The notes: generated from the letters alone by a model not told the origin. A DNA stretch of 64,000 nucleotides from Aristolochia californica (GCA_029961685.1 JARWKL010000008.1:33047619-33111618), one strand, 5' to 3'. Positions 13,701-27,749 are shown, numbered from the stretch's first letter. Numbers and translations are program-made.

Positions 13701-14720
13701 TAATCGATCAAAACATTCACAATGATCTATTATTGTTAGGTCTGCTTTTTGTAAAATATGCAAAAAGTGGTTGTTGGGCTTTGGTCCACACGTTAACTTT
13801 AGAATTCAACTTTTTCTACTCCTTGAAATTTTAGGATCGTTACGACATTAGCATCTTCAACATGTTTCTGGCATGCATAACCACCACATTTAAACCATGT
13901 TAAGATCAATTAGAAATCTCTTTCTTATAAATTTCCACCAAGCTATTAGGGGTTGTACTAGTGGAATTTCTCCAAAATGGGTAACAAAACTTTGGTGTTA
14001 ATTTTTGGTGCGTGAAAATTTTTTCTTCATATACATTTATTATTTTTTTCAAAATTTTTTGCATACATAAACCCTAAAATTTTCATTTTGTTGTGTGATC
14101 TATTTGCCTTATCTTTTTTGTTTACGACAAAAATGGGTGAGTTAAAACTCAAGTTTGGATTAGAAAAAAAATTGAACATCCAAAATTGAAATGTACAAAT
14201 GCTGCGAGAAATAATTCCAAAAAGTATATGTTATTTTTTAAGGATTGTAAACTCTATTAGTTTTTTTATATGTTTTGGGTTTCGAAGTCAACGGATGAGG
14301 GGGGAGGCATTTTTATCTATGTGTTGTCTCCCAACCCATAAGTCATTTCTAACTGAAATTATAGCCGTTACACATCATTAATCGATCAAAACATTCACGA
14401 GGATCTATTATTGTTAGGTCCGCTTTTTGAAAAATAGGCAAAAAGTGGGTTGTTGGGCTCTGGTCCACACGTTAACTTTAGAATTCAATTTTTTCTACTC
14501 AATGAAAGTTTTGGATCATTAGGTCATTTGCATCTTCAACATGTTTTTGGCATGCATATCCATCATATTAAAAACATGTTAGGATTAATTAGAAATCTCT
14601 TTGTTATAAAATTCCACCAAGCTATTAGGGGTTGTACTAGTGGAATTTCCCAAACATGGGTAACAAAACTTTGGTGTTCATTTTTGGTGAGTGAGAAAAG
14701 TTTCTTCACTAACATTATTA
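10780..14720. repeat. Higher-order block, copy 2 (six monomers)
   Basis: Anchors lie at 10968, 11627, 12283, 12964, 13645 and 14323. Offsets to copy 1 are steady at 3974-3975 bp for the last three monomers and 3961 bp for the one before. Matching fades at about 14720, where copy 1 has run into the start of copy 2. The additional monomer at 11627 has TGGAATTTTTATCTGAGTATTG, whose closest match in the window is the monomer at 17595. Confidence 0.82.
12150..12172. other. ~26-bp deletion shared with 8198
   Basis: This is the counterpart of the junction at 8190-8210, reading AACATAAAGAGATAATTCC. It supports the pairing of the two higher-order blocks. Confidence 0.8.
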
Positions 14721-14924
14721 TTGTTTTAAAATTTTTTTGCATACATCAACTCTAAAATTTTCATTTTGTTGTGTTATCTATTTGCCTTATCTTTTTTGTT
14801 TACGACAAAAATGGGAGAGTGAAAACTCAAGTTTGGATTAGAAAAAAAATTGAACATCCAAAATGGAAATTAACAAATGCGAAGAGTGATAATTCCAAAA
14901 AGTATCTGTGATTTTTTAAAGATT

Positions 14925-14945
14925 GTAAACACTTTTATCTAAGTG
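14925..14945. other. ~57-bp deletion removing the G-run
   Basis: Here ACACTTTTATCTAAGTG replaces the usual CTCTTTTAG ... GCATTTTTATCTAAGTG. The G-rich purine run and the TTTCGCAATC block are missing. The junction sits at TTTTA, present at both ends in the consensus. Confidence 0.8.
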
Positions 14946-15037
14946 TTGACTCCCAAACCATAAGTCATTTCTAACTAAACTTATAACCGTTACATATCAT
15001 TAATCGATCAAAACATTCACGATGATCTATGATTGTT

Positions 15038-15060
15038 AGGTCCTTGAAAATTTCACTTTT
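15038..15060. other. ~55-bp deletion (phases ~99-154)
   Basis: GTTAGGTCC is joined directly to TTGAAAATTTCACTTTTT, skipping CGCTTTTTGTAAAATAGG through GTTAAC. The anchor interval falls to 624 bp. The EcoRI site of this copy is also lost. Confidence 0.78.
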
Positions 15061-18000
15061 TATACTCCTTGAAATTTTTGGATCATTAGGTCATTAGCTT
15101 CTTCAACATGTTTCTTGTATGCATGTCCACCACATTTTAAACCTGATACCAACAATTAGAAATCTCTTTCTTTAAAATTCCACATAACTATTAGGGGTTG
15201 TACTAGTGGAATTTCCCAAACATGGGTAACAAAACTTTGGTGTTCATTTTTGGTGAGTGAAAAATATTTCTTCACTTACATTTATTATTCTTTTCAAATT
15301 TATTTGCATACATAAACTCTAAAATTTTCATTTTGTTGTGTGATCTATTTGCCTTATCGTTTTTGTTTACGACAAAAATGGGAGAGTGAAAACTCAAGTT
15401 TGGATTAGAAAAAAAATTGAATATCCAATATGGAAATGTACAAATGCTGAGAGAGATAATTCCAAAAATTATCTGTGATTTTGTAAGGATTGTAAACACT
15501 TTTACTTTTTTTTATATATTTTGGGTTTCACAATCATCGGAAGAGGAGGGAGTCATTTTTATCTGGGTGTTGACTCCCAAAGCATAAGTCATTTCTAACT
15601 AATATTATAGCCATTACATATCATTAATCGATCAAAACATTCATGATGTTCTATGATTGTTAGGTCCGCTTTTGGTAAAATTGGAAAAAAGAGGCTTGTT
15701 GGGCTCTGTTCCACACGTTAAACTGAGAATTCAACTTTTCTACTCCTTGAAATTTTTGGATTATTAGGTCAGTAGCATCTTCAACATGTTTCTGGAATGC
15801 ACTCCACCACATTTAAAACATGTTAGGATCAATTAGAAATCTCTTTCTTATAAAATTCCACCAAGCTATTAGGTGTTATACTAGTGGAATTTCCCAAACA
15901 TGGGTAACAAAAATTTGGTGTTCATTTATGGTGCGTGAAAAAAATTCTTCACCTACATTTATTACTGTTTTTAAATTTTTTTGCATACATAAACTCTAAA
16001 ATTTTCATTTTTTTGTGTGATATATTTGCCTTATCTTTTTTTTTACGACAAAAATGGGAGAGTGAAAACTCAAGTTTGGATTAGAAATAAAATTTAACAT
16101 CCAAAATGGAAAAGCACAAATGCTGAGAAAGATAATTCCAAAAAGTATCTGAGATTTTTTAAGGACTGTAAACTCTTTTAGTTTTTTTTTTATATATTTT
16201 GGGTTTTGCAATCATCGGAAGAGGGGGGAGGCATTTTTTCTAAGTGTTGACTCCCAAACCATAAGTCATTTCTAACTAAAATTATAGCTGTTACACATTG
16301 TTAATCGATCAAAATATTCACGATGATCTATGATAGTTAGGTCCGCTTTTTGAAAAATAGGCAAAAAGTGGGTTGTTGGGTTCTGGTTAACACGTTAACT
16401 TGAGAATTCAACTTTTTCTAATCCTTGAAATTTTTGCATCATTAGGTCATTATTATCTTCAACATATTTTTGGCATGCATATCCACCACATTTAAAACAT
16501 GTTAGGATATATTAGAAATCTCTATCTTATAAAATTCCAATAAGTTATTAGGGGTTGTACAAGTGGAATTTCCCAAACATGGGTAACAAAACTTTGGTGT
16601 TCATTTTTGGTGCGTGAACAAATTTTCTTCACTTTCATTTTTTATTGTTTTCAAATTTTTTTGCATACATAAAGTCTAAAATTTTCATTTTGTTGTGTGA
16701 TCCATTTGCTTTATCTTTTTTGTTTTCGACAAAAATGGGAGAGTGAAAACTCAAGTTTGGATTAGAAAAAAAATTGAACATCCAAAATAGAAATGCTCAA
16801 ATGTTGAGTGAGAGAATTCCAAAAAGTATCTGTGATTTTTTAAGGATTGTAAACTCTATTAGTTTTTTTTATATATTTTGGTTTTCGCAATCATCGGAAG
16901 AGGGGGGAGGCTTTTTTATCTATGTGTTGACTCCCAAACCATATGACATTTCGGACAAAAATTATAGCCGTTACACATCATTAATCGATCAAAACATTCA
17001 CAATCATCTATTATTGTTAGGTCCGCTTTTTGGAAAAATGGCTAAAAGTGGGTTGTTGGGTTCTGGTCCACACGTTAACTTGAGAATTCAACTTTTTCTA
17101 CTCCTTGAACTTTTTGGATCATTAGGTCATTAGCATCTTCAACATGTTTTTGGCATGCATATCCACCACATTTAAAACATGTTAGGATCTAGTAGAAATC
17201 TCTATCTTATAAAATTCCACCAAGCTATTAGGGGTAGTACTAGTGGAATTTCCCAAACATGTACTTTGGTGTTCATTTTTGGTGCGTGAAAAAATTTTCT
17301 TCACTTACATTAATTATTATTTTAATTTTTTTGAATACATAAATTCTAAAATTTTCATTTTGTTGTGAGATCTATTTGCTTTATCTTTTTTGTTTACGAC
17401 AAAAATGGGAAAGTGAAAACTCAAGTTTGGATTAGAAAAAAAATTTAACATCCAAAATGGAAATGCACAAAAGCTTAGAGAGATAATTCCAAAAAGTATC
17501 CGTGATTTTATAAGGATTGTAAACTCTTTTAGTTTTTTTATATGTTTCTGGTTTCACAATCATTAGAAGAGGGGGGTGGAATTTTTATCTGAGTATTGAC
17601 TCCCAAACCATAAGTCATTTGTAACTAAAATTATAGCAGATATACTTCATTTATCGATAAAAAAATTCACGTTGATCTATGATTGTTAGGTTCACTTTTG
17701 GTAAAATAGGAAAAAAGTGGGTTGTTAGGCTCTCGTCCACACGTTAACTTGAGAATTCAAATTTTTCTACTCCTTGAACTTTTTGGATCATTAGATCATT
17801 AGCATCTTCAACTTGTTTCTGGCATGCATATGTACCACATTTAAAACATGTTAGGATCAATGAGAAATCTCTTTCTTATAAAATTCCACCAAGCAATTAG
17901 GTGTTATACTAGTGGAATTTCCCAAACATGGGTTACAAAAATTTGGTGTTAATTTATGGTGCGTGAAAAAAAAAATTCACTTTCATTAATTATTGTTTTC

Positions 18001-21000
18001 AAATTTTTTTGCATACTTAAACTCTAAAATTTTCATTTTGTTGTGTGATCTATTTGCTTTATCTTTTTTGTTTACGACAAAAATGGGAGAGTGAAAACTT
18101 AAGTTTGGATTAGAAAAAAAATTGAACATCCAGAATGGAAAAGCACAAATGCTGAGAGAGATAATTCTAAAAAGTATCTGTGATTCTTTATCGATTGTAA
18201 ACTCTATTTGTTTTTTTTATATATTTTGGGTTTCACAATCATCGGAAGAGGAGGGAGGCTTTTTTATCTAAGTGTTGACTCCCAAACCATAAGTCATTTC
18301 TAACTAAAATTATAGCCATTACACATCCTTAATCGATCAAAACATTCACGATGATCTATTATTGTTTGGTCCGCTTTTTGTAAAATAGGCAAAAAGTGGG
18401 TTGTTAGGCTATAGTCCACACGTTAACTTGTGAATTCAAATTTTTCTACTCCTTGAAATTTTTGGATCATTAGGTCTTCAACATCTTCAACATGTTTCTG
18501 GCATGCATATCCACCACATTTAAAACATTTTCGGATGAATTAGAATTCTCTTTCTTATAAAATTCCACCAAGCTATTAGGGGTTGTAGTAGTGGAATTTC
18601 CCAAACATGGGTAACAAAACTTTGGTGTTCATTTTTGGTGCATGAAATTTTTTTCTTCATTTTCATATATTATTGTTTTCAAATTTTTTTGCATACATAA
18701 ACTCTAAAATTTTCATTTTGATGTGTGATCTATTTGCCTTATCGTTTTTGTTTACGACAAAAATGGGAGAGTGAAAACTCAAGTTTGGATTAGAAAAAAA
18801 ATTGAACATCCAAAATGGAAATGAACAAATGCTGAGAGAGATAATTCCAAATAGTATCTGTGATTTTTTAACGATTGTAAACTCTTTTAGTTTTTTTTAA
18901 TACATTTTGGGTTTCGCAATCAATGGAAGAGGAGGGAGGCATTTTTATCTAAGTGTTGTCTCCCAAACCATATGTCATTTTTAACTAAAATTATAGCCAT
19001 TACACATCATTAATTGAACTAAACATTCACGATGATCAATGATTGTTTGGTCCGCTTTTTGTATAATAGGTAAAAAGTGGGTTGTTGGGTTGTGGTCCAC
19101 ACGTTATATTGAGAATTCAACTTTTTCTACTCCTTGAAATTTTTTGATTATTAGGTCTTAGCACCTTCAACATGTTTCTCGCATGCATATCCACCACATT
19201 TAAAACATGTTAGGATTAATTAGAAATCACTTTCTTATAAAATTCCTCCAAGCTATTAGGGCTTGTACTAGTGGAATTTCCCAAACATGCGTATTAAAAC
19301 TTTGGTGTTCATTTTTGGTTCTTGAAAAAATTTTCTTCACTTACATTTATTATTGTTTTCAAATTTTTTTGCATACATAAACTCTAAAATTTTCATTTTT
19401 GTAGTTTGATCTATTTGCCTTATCGTTTTTGTTTACGACAAAAATGGGAGAGTGAAAACTCAAGTTTGGATTAGAAAAAAAATTGAACATCCAAAATGGA
19501 AATGCACAAATGCTGAGAGAGATAATTCCAAATAGTATCTTTGATTTTTTAAGTATTGTAAACCCTTTTATTTTTTTATATATTTTGGGTTTTGCAATCA
19601 TAGGAAGAGGGAAGGCATTTTTATCTAAGTGTTGACTCCCTAATCATATGTAATATCTAACTAAAATTATAGCCGTTATACATCATTAATTGTTTAAAAT
19701 ATTCACGATGATCTATGATTGTTAGGTCTGCTTTTTGTAATATAGGCAAAAAGTGGATTGTTGGGCTCTGGCCCACATGTTAACTTTAGAATTCTACTTT
19801 TTATACTCTTTGAAATTTTTGGATCATTAGGTCATTGGCCTCTTCAACATGTTTCTGGTATGCATATCCACCACATGTAAAACATGTTAGGATTAATTAG
19901 AAATCTCTTTCTTATAAAATTCCACCTAGCTATTAGGGGTTGTACTAGTGGAATTTCCCAAACATGAGTAACAAAACTTTGGTGTTCATTTTTGGTGCGT
20001 GAAAATTTTTTCTTCACTTACATTTATTATTTTTTTTAATTTTTTTTGCATACATAAACTCTAAAATTTTCATTTTTTTGTGTGATCTATTTGCCTTATC
20101 ATTTTTGTTTACGACAAAAAGGGGAGAGTGAAAACTCAAGATTGGATTAGAAAAAAAATTGAACATCCAAAATGGAAATGCACAAATGCTGTGAGAGATA
20201 ATTCCAAATAGTATCTGTGATTTTTTAAGGATTGTAAACTCTTTTAGTTTTTTTTTATATATTTTGGGTTTCGCAATCATTGGAAGAGGGGAGGTATTTT
20301 TTTCTAAGTGTTGACTCCCAAAACATAAGTCATTTCTAACTAAAATTATAGCCGTTACACATCATTAACCATTCAAAACATTCACGATGTTCTATGATTG
20401 TTAGATCCACTTTTTGGAAAATAGGCAAAATGTGGGTTGTTGGGCTCTGGTCCACACGTTAACTTGAGAATTCTACTTTTTATGCTCCTTGAAATTTTTG
20501 GATTATTAGGTCATTAGCATCTTCAACATGTTTCTGTCATGCATATCCACCACAATTAAAACATGTTAGGGTCAATTAGAAATATCTTTCCAATAAAATT
20601 CCACCATGCGATTAGGGGTTGTACTAGTGGAATTTCCCAAACATGGGAAACAAAACTTTGGTGTTCATTTTTGGTGCGTGAAAAAATTACTTACATTTAT
20701 TATTTTTTTCAAATTTTTTTGGATACATAAACTCTAAAATTTTCATTTTTTTGTGAGATCTATTTGCCTCAACGTTTTTGTTTACGACAAAAATGGGTGA
20801 GTTAAAACACAAGTTTGGATTAGAAAAAAAATTGGACATCCAAAATGGAAATGTACAAATGCTAAAAGAGATAATTCCAAAAAGTATCTGTTATTTTTTA
20901 AGGATTGTAAACTCTTTTATTTATTTTTTATATATTTTGGGCTTCGCAATCATCGGAAGAGGGGGTAGGCAATTTTATCTAAGTGTTGACTCCAAAACCA

Positions 21001-21690
21001 TAAGTCATTTCTAACTAAAATTATAGCCGTTACACATCATTAATCGATCAAAACATTCACGGTGATCTATTATTGTTAGGTCCGCTTTTTGTAAAATAAG
21101 CAAAAAGTGGGTTGTTGGGCTCTGGTCCACACGTTAACTTTAGTATTCAACTTTTTCTACTCCTTGAAATTTTAGGATCAGTAGGACATTAGCATCTTCA
21201 ACATGTTTCTGCCATGCATATCCACCACAATTAAAACATGTTAGGATCAATTACAAATCTTTTTCTTATAAAATTCCACCAAGCCATAGGGGTTGTACTA
21301 GTGGAATTTCCCAAAAATGGGTAACAAAACTTTGGTGTTAATTTTTGGTGCGTGAAAAAAATTTCTTCACTTACATTTATTATAGTTTTCAAATTTTTTT
21401 GAATACATAAACTCTAAAATTTTTATTTTTTTGTGTGTTCTATTTGTCTTATCGTTTTTGTTTACGACAAAAATGGGTGAGTTAAAACTCTGCTTTGGAT
21501 TAGAAAAAAAATTGAACATCCAAAATGGAAATGTACAAATGCTGAGAGAGATAATTCCAAAAAGTATCTGTTATTTTTTAAGGATTGTAAACTCTTTGAG
21601 TTTTTTTTATATATTTTGGGTTTCGCAATCATCGGAAGTGGGGGGAGGCATTTTTATCTAAGTGTTGACTCCCAAACCGTAAGTCATTTC

Positions 21691-24400
21691 TAACTAAAAT
21701 TATAGTCGTTACACATCATTAATCGATCAAAACATTCTTTATGATCTATTATTGTTAGGTCCACTTTTTGTAAAATAGGAAAAAAGTGGGTTGTTGGGCT
21801 CTGGTCCACACGTTAACTTTAGAATTCAACTTTTTCTACTCCTTGAAGTTTTTGGATCATTAGGTCATTAGCATCTTCAACATGTTTTTGGCATGCATAT
21901 CCACCACATTTAAAATATGTTAGGATCAATTAGAAATCTCTTTCATATAAAATTCCACCAAGCAATTAGGGGTTGTACTAGTGGAATTTCCCAAACAAGG
22001 GTAACAAAACTTTGGTGTTCATTTTTGGTGCATGAAAAAAGTTTCTTCACTTACATTTATTATTGTTTTCATATTTTTTTGCATACATAAACTCTAAAAT
22101 TTTCATTTTGTTGTGTGATCTATTTGCCTTATCTTCTTTGTTTACGACAAAAATGGGAGAGTGAAAGCTCAAGTTTGGATTAGAAAAAAAATTGAACATC
22201 CAAAATGGAAATGCACAATTGCTGAGACTGATAATTCCAATAAGTATCTGTGATTTTTTAAGGATTGTAAACTCTTTTTGTTTTTTTTATATATTTTGGG
22301 TTTCGAAATCATCGGAAGTGGGGGGAGGCATTTTTTTCTAAGTGTTGACACCCAAAGCATAAGTCATTTCTAACTAAAATTATAGCCATTACACATCATT
22401 AATCGATCAAAACAATCACGATGATCCATAATTGTTAGGTTTTCATTTTTTAAAATAGGCAAAAAGATGGTTGATGGGCTCCTGTCCACACGTTAACTTG
22501 AGAATTCAACTTTTTCTACTCCTTGAAATTTTTTGATCATTAGGTTATTAGCATCTTCAACATGTTTCTGGCATGCATATCCACCACATTTAAAACATGT
22601 TATGATCAAGTAGAAATCTCTTTCTTATAAAATTTTACTAAGCTATTAGGGATTGTACTAGTGGAATTTCCCAAACATGAGTAATATAACTTTGGTGTTC
22701 ATTTTTGGTGCGTGAAAAAATTTTCTTCACTTACGTTTATTATTTTTTTCAAATTTTTTTGCTAAAATAAACTCTAAAATTTTATTTTTGTTGTGTGATC
22801 TATTTTCCTTATCTTTTTTGTTTTCGACAAAAATGGGAGAGTGAAAACTCTAGTTTGGTTTACAAAAAAATTGAACATCCAAAATGGAAATGCACAAATG
22901 CTGAGAGAGATAATTCTTAAAAGTATCTATGATTTTTTAAGGATTGTTGACTCTTTTAGTTTTTTTTCATATATTTTGGGTTTCGCAATCATTTGAAGAG
23001 GGGGGAGGCATTTTTATCTATGTGTTGACTCCCAAACCATAAGCCATTTCTAACTAAAATTATAGCTGTTACACATCATTATTCGATCAAAACATTCACG
23101 ATGATCTATGATTGTTATTTCCGTTGTTTGTAAAATAGGCAAAAAGTGGGTTGTTCAGCTCTGTTCCACATGTTAACTTGAGAATTCTACTTTTTCTACT
23201 CCTTGAAATTTTTGGATCATTAGGTCATTAGCATCTTCAACATGTTTCTGGCATGCATATCCACCACATTTAAATCATGTTAGGGTCAATTAGAAATCTC
23301 TTTTTTATAAAATTCCACCAAGCTATTAGGGGTTGTACTCGTGGAATTTCCCAAACATGGGAAACAAAACTTTGGTGTTTATTTTTGGTGCATGAAAAAA
23401 ATTTCTGCACTTACATTTATTATTGTTTTCAATTTTTTTTGCATACATAAACTCTAAATTTTTCATGTTTTTGTGTGATATATTTGCTTTATCTTTTTTT
23501 TTTATGACAAAAATGGGAGAGTGAAAACTCAAGTTTCGATTAGTAAAAAAATTGAACATCCAAAATGGAAATAAACAAATGCTAAGAGAGATAATTCCAA
23601 AAAGTATCTGTGATTTTTTAAGGACTGTAAATACTTTTAGTTTTTTTTTTTATATTTTGGGTTTCACAATCATCGGAAGAGGGGGAGGCATTTTTACCTA
23701 AGTGTTGAGTCCCAAACCATATGTCATTTCTAACTAAAATTATAGCCGTTACACTTCATTAATCGTTCAAAACATCCACGATAATCTATGATTGTTAGGT
23801 CCGATTTTCGTAAAATTGGGAAAAAGTGGATTGTTGGGCTCTGGTCCACAAGTTAACTTGAGAATTCAACCTTTTCTACTCCTTGAATTTTTTTGATCAT
23901 TAGGTCATTAGCATCTTCAACATGTTTCTGGCATGCTTATCTAACCACATTTAAAACATGTTCGGATCAATTAGAAATCTCTTTCTTATAAAATTCCACC
24001 AATCTATTAGGGGTTGTACTAGTGGAATTTCCAAAACATGGGTAACAAAACTTTGGTGTTCATTTTTGGTGGGTGAAAAATTTATCTTCACTTACATTTA
24101 TTATTGTTTTCAAATTTTTTTGCATACATAAACTCTAAAATTTTCATTTTGTCGTGTGATCTATTTGCCTTATCGTTTTTGTTTACAACAAATATAAGAG
24201 AGTGAAAACTCAAGTTTGGATTAGAAAAAAAAATGAATATCCAAAATGGAAATGTACAAATACTGAGAGAGATAATTGCAAAAAGTATCTGAGAATTTTT
24301 TAAGGATAGTAAGCTCTTTTAGTTTTTTTTATATATTTTGGGTTTCGCAAACATCCGAAGAGGAGGGAGGCATTTTTATCTAAGTGTTGACTCCGAAACC
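21691..24400. repeat. Five-monomer higher-order repeat, copy 1
   Basis: Anchors lie at 22344, 23024, 23704 and 24386. The stretch of about 1.9 kb from near 21700 to 23640 matches 25090-26960 in order. Shared rare states include GTTTTCATATTTTTTTGCAT, GCACAATTGCTGAGAC followed by TTCCAATAAGTATC, TTTCGAAATCATCGGAAGTG, CTCTAGTTTGG, CATATATTT before the G-run, GTTCAGCTC against GTTCGGCTA, TTAAATCATGTTAGGGTCAA, and AAGTTTCGATTAG. Confidence 0.78.
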
Positions 24401-25062
24401 ATGAGTCATTTCTAAATAAAATTATAGCCATTACACATCATTAATCGATCAAAACATTCACGATGATCTATGATTGTTAGGTCCGCTTTCTGTAAAATAG
24501 GCAAAAAGTTAGTTGTTGGGTTGTAGTCCACACGTTAACTTGAGAATTCAACTTTTTCTACTGTTTGAAATTTTTGGATCATTAGGTCATTAGCATTTTC
24601 AATTTGTTTCTGGTATACATATCCACCACATTTAAAATATGTTAGGATTGATTAGAAATCACTTTCTTATAAAATTCCTCCAAGCTATTAGGGTTGTACT
24701 AGTAGAATTTCCCAAACATGGGTAACAAAGCTTTGGTGTTCATTTTTGGTGCTTGAAATAATTTTCTTCACTTACATTTAATATTGTTTTCAAATTTTTT
24801 TGCATACATAAACTCTAAAATTTTCATTTTTTTTTATCTATTTGCCTTATCTTTTTTGTTTACGACAAAAATGGTAGAGTGAAAACTCAAGTTTGGATTA
24901 GAAAAAAAATTGAACATCCAAAATGGAAATTCACAAATGCTAAGAGAGATAATTCCAAATAGTATTTGTGATTGTTTAAAGATTGTAAACTCTTTTTGTT
25001 TTTTTTTTATATATTTTGGGTTTCGCAATCAAAGGAAGAGGGGAAGGCATTTTTATCTAAGT

Positions 25063-27749
25063 GTTGAATCACTAACCATATGTCATTTCTAACTAAAATT
25101 ATAGCCGTTACACATCATTAATCGATCAAAACATTCATGAAATCTATTATTGTTAGGTCCGCTTTTTGTAAAATAGGCAAAAAGTGGGTTGTTGGGCTCT
25201 GGTTCACACATTAACTTTAGAATTCAACTTTTTCTACATGAAATTTAGGATCATGAGGACATTAGCATCTTCAACATGTTTTTTGCATGCATAACCACCA
25301 CATTTAAAACATGTTAGGATCAATTAGAAATCTCTTTCTTATAAAATTCCACCAAGCTATTAGGGGTGGTACTAGTGGAATTTCCAAAACATAGGTAACC
25401 AAACTTTGGTGTTCATTATTGGTGTAAAAAAAGTTTCTTCACTTACATTTATTATTGTTTTCATATTTTTTTGCATGCATAAACTCTAAAATTTTCATTT
25501 TGTTGTGTGATCTATTTGCCTTATCTTTTTTGTTTACGACAAAAAAGGTAGAGTGAAAACTCAAGTTTGGATTAGAAAAAAATTGAACATCTAAGATGGA
25601 AATGCACAATTGCTGAGACAGATAATTCCAATAAGTATCTGTGATTTTTTAAGGATTGGAAACTCTTTTAGTTTTTTTTATATATTTACAGTTTCGAAAT
25701 CATCGGAAGTGGGGGGACGCATTTTTATCTAAGTGTTGACTCCCAAACCATTAGTCATTTCAAACTAAAATTATAGCCATTACACATCATTAATCGAACA
25801 AAACATTCACGATGATCTATGATTGTTAGGTCCCCTTTTTGTAAAATAGGCAAAAAGTGGTTTGATGGGCTGTGGTCCACACGTTAACATGAGAATTCAA
25901 CTTTTCTACTCCTTGAAATTTTTTGATCATTAGGTCATTAGCATCTTCAACATGTTTTTGGCATGCATATACACCACATTTAAAACATGTTATGATCAAG
26001 TAGAAATCTCTTTCTTATAAAATTCCACCAATCAATTAGGGGTTGTACCAGTGGAATTTCCCAAACATGGGTAACAAAACTTTGGTGTTCATTTTTGGTG
26101 CGTGAAAAAATTTTCTTCACTTACATTTATCATTGTTTTCAAATTTTTTTACATACATAAACTCTAAAATTTTCTTTTTGTTGTGTGATCTATTTGCCAT
26201 ATTTTCTTCACTCTAGTTTGGATTAGAAAAAAAATTGAACATCCAAAATGGAAATGCACAAATGTTGATAGAGATAATTCATAAAAGTATCTGTGATTTT
26301 TTAAGGATTGTAGACTCTTTTAGTTTTTTTCATATATTTAGGATTTTGCAATCATCGGAAGAGGGGGGGGAGGCATTTTTATCTAAGTGTTGACTCCCAA
26401 ACCATAAGTCATTTCTAACAAAAATTATAGCTATTACACATCATTAATCGATCAAAACATTCACGATGATCTATGATTGTCATTTCCACTCTTTGCAAAA
26501 TAGGCAAAAAGTGGGTTGTTCGGCTATGGTGCACACGTTAACTTGAGAATTCAACTTTTTCTACTCCTAGAAATTTTTGGATCATTAGGTCATTAGCATC
26601 TTCAACATGTTTCTGGCATGCATATCCACCACATTTAAATCATGTTAGGGTCAACTAGAAATCTCTTTGTTAAAAAATTCCACTAAGCTATTAGGGGTTG
26701 TACTAGTGGAATTTCCCGAACATGGGTAATAAAACTTTGGTGTTCAGTTTTGGTGCGTGAAAAAAGTTTCTTCACTTACATTTAATTTCTTTTTCAATTT
26801 TTTTTGCATACATAAACTCTAAAATTTTCATTTTGTTTTGTGTGATCTATTTGCTTGATCTTTTTTGTTAATGACAAAAATGGGAGAGTGAAAACTCAAG
26901 TTTCGATTAGAAAAAAAATTGAACATCCAAAATGGATATGAGCAAATGCTGAGAGAGATAATTCCAAAAAGTATCTGTGATTTTTTAAGGATTTTTAACA
27001 CTTTTAGGTTTTTTTTATATATTTTGGGTTTCGCAATCATCGGAAGAGGGGGGAGGCATTTTTATGTAAGTGTTGACTCCCAAACCATAAGTCATTTCTA
27101 ACAAAAATTGTAGCCGTTACACACCATTAATCGATCGAAACATTCATGATGATCTATGATTGTTAGGTCCGCTTTTTGTAAAATAGGAAAAAAGTGGGTT
27201 GTTGGGCTCTGGTCCACACATTAACTTGAGAATTCAACTTTTTGTACTCCTTGAAATTTTTGGATCGTTAGGTCATGAGCATCTTCAACATATTTCTGGC
27301 AGGCATATCCACCACGTTTTACACATGATGGGATCAATTAGAAATCTCTTTCTTATAACATTCCACAAAGCTATTCAGAGTTGTACTAGTGGAATTTCCA
27401 AAATATAGGTAATAAAACTTTGGGGTTCATTTTTGGTGCGTGAAAAAACTTTCTTCACTTACATTTATTATTGTTTTCAATTTTTTTTGCATACATAAAC
27501 TCTAAAATTTTCATGTTGTTGTGTGATCTAATTGCCTTATCGTGTTTGTTTATGACAAATATGGGAGAGTGAAAACTCAAGTTTGGATTAAAAAAAAAAT
27601 TGAACATCCAAAATGGAAATGTGCAAATGCTGAGAGAGATAATTCCAAAAAGTATCTGTGATTTTTTAAGGATTGTAACCTCGGTTAGTATTTTTTATAT
27701 TTTGGGTTATGCAATCATTAGAAAAGGGGGGAGGCATTTTTATCTAAGT
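25063..27749. repeat. Five-monomer higher-order repeat, copy 2
   Basis: Anchors lie at 25063, 25735, 26389 and 27072. Offsets to the partner monomers at 22344, 23024 and 23704 are 3391, 3365 and 3368 bp; the change in offset is explained by a deletion of about 27 bp near 26205 in this copy. Similarity decays after 27000. The period of about 3.4 kb equals five monomers. Confidence 0.78.
26197..26214. other. ~27-bp deletion (phases ~470-500)
   Basis: TATTTGCCATATTTTCTTCACTC replaces the usual TTGCCTTATC ... GAGTGAAAACTC, removing the ACGACAAAAATGG block. This gives the 654-bp interval ending at 26389. Confidence 0.75.

Larger units (their letters stand above)
14721..21690. repeat. Satellite monomers, mosaic of earlier variants
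   Basis: Anchors lie at 14945, 15569, 16246, 16926, 17595, 18274, 18955, 19631, 20310 and 20985. The run 15569-16246-16926 resembles 6307-6987-7666 in order (TATCCAAAATGGAAATGTAC; TTTTGCATCATT with GGATATATTAG; GGCTTTTTTATCTA with ATCTATTATTG). The monomer at 17595 resembles the one at 11627. Two copies (14945 and 15569) are shortened to 622- and 624-bp anchor intervals by deletions described separately. Confidence 0.88.
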
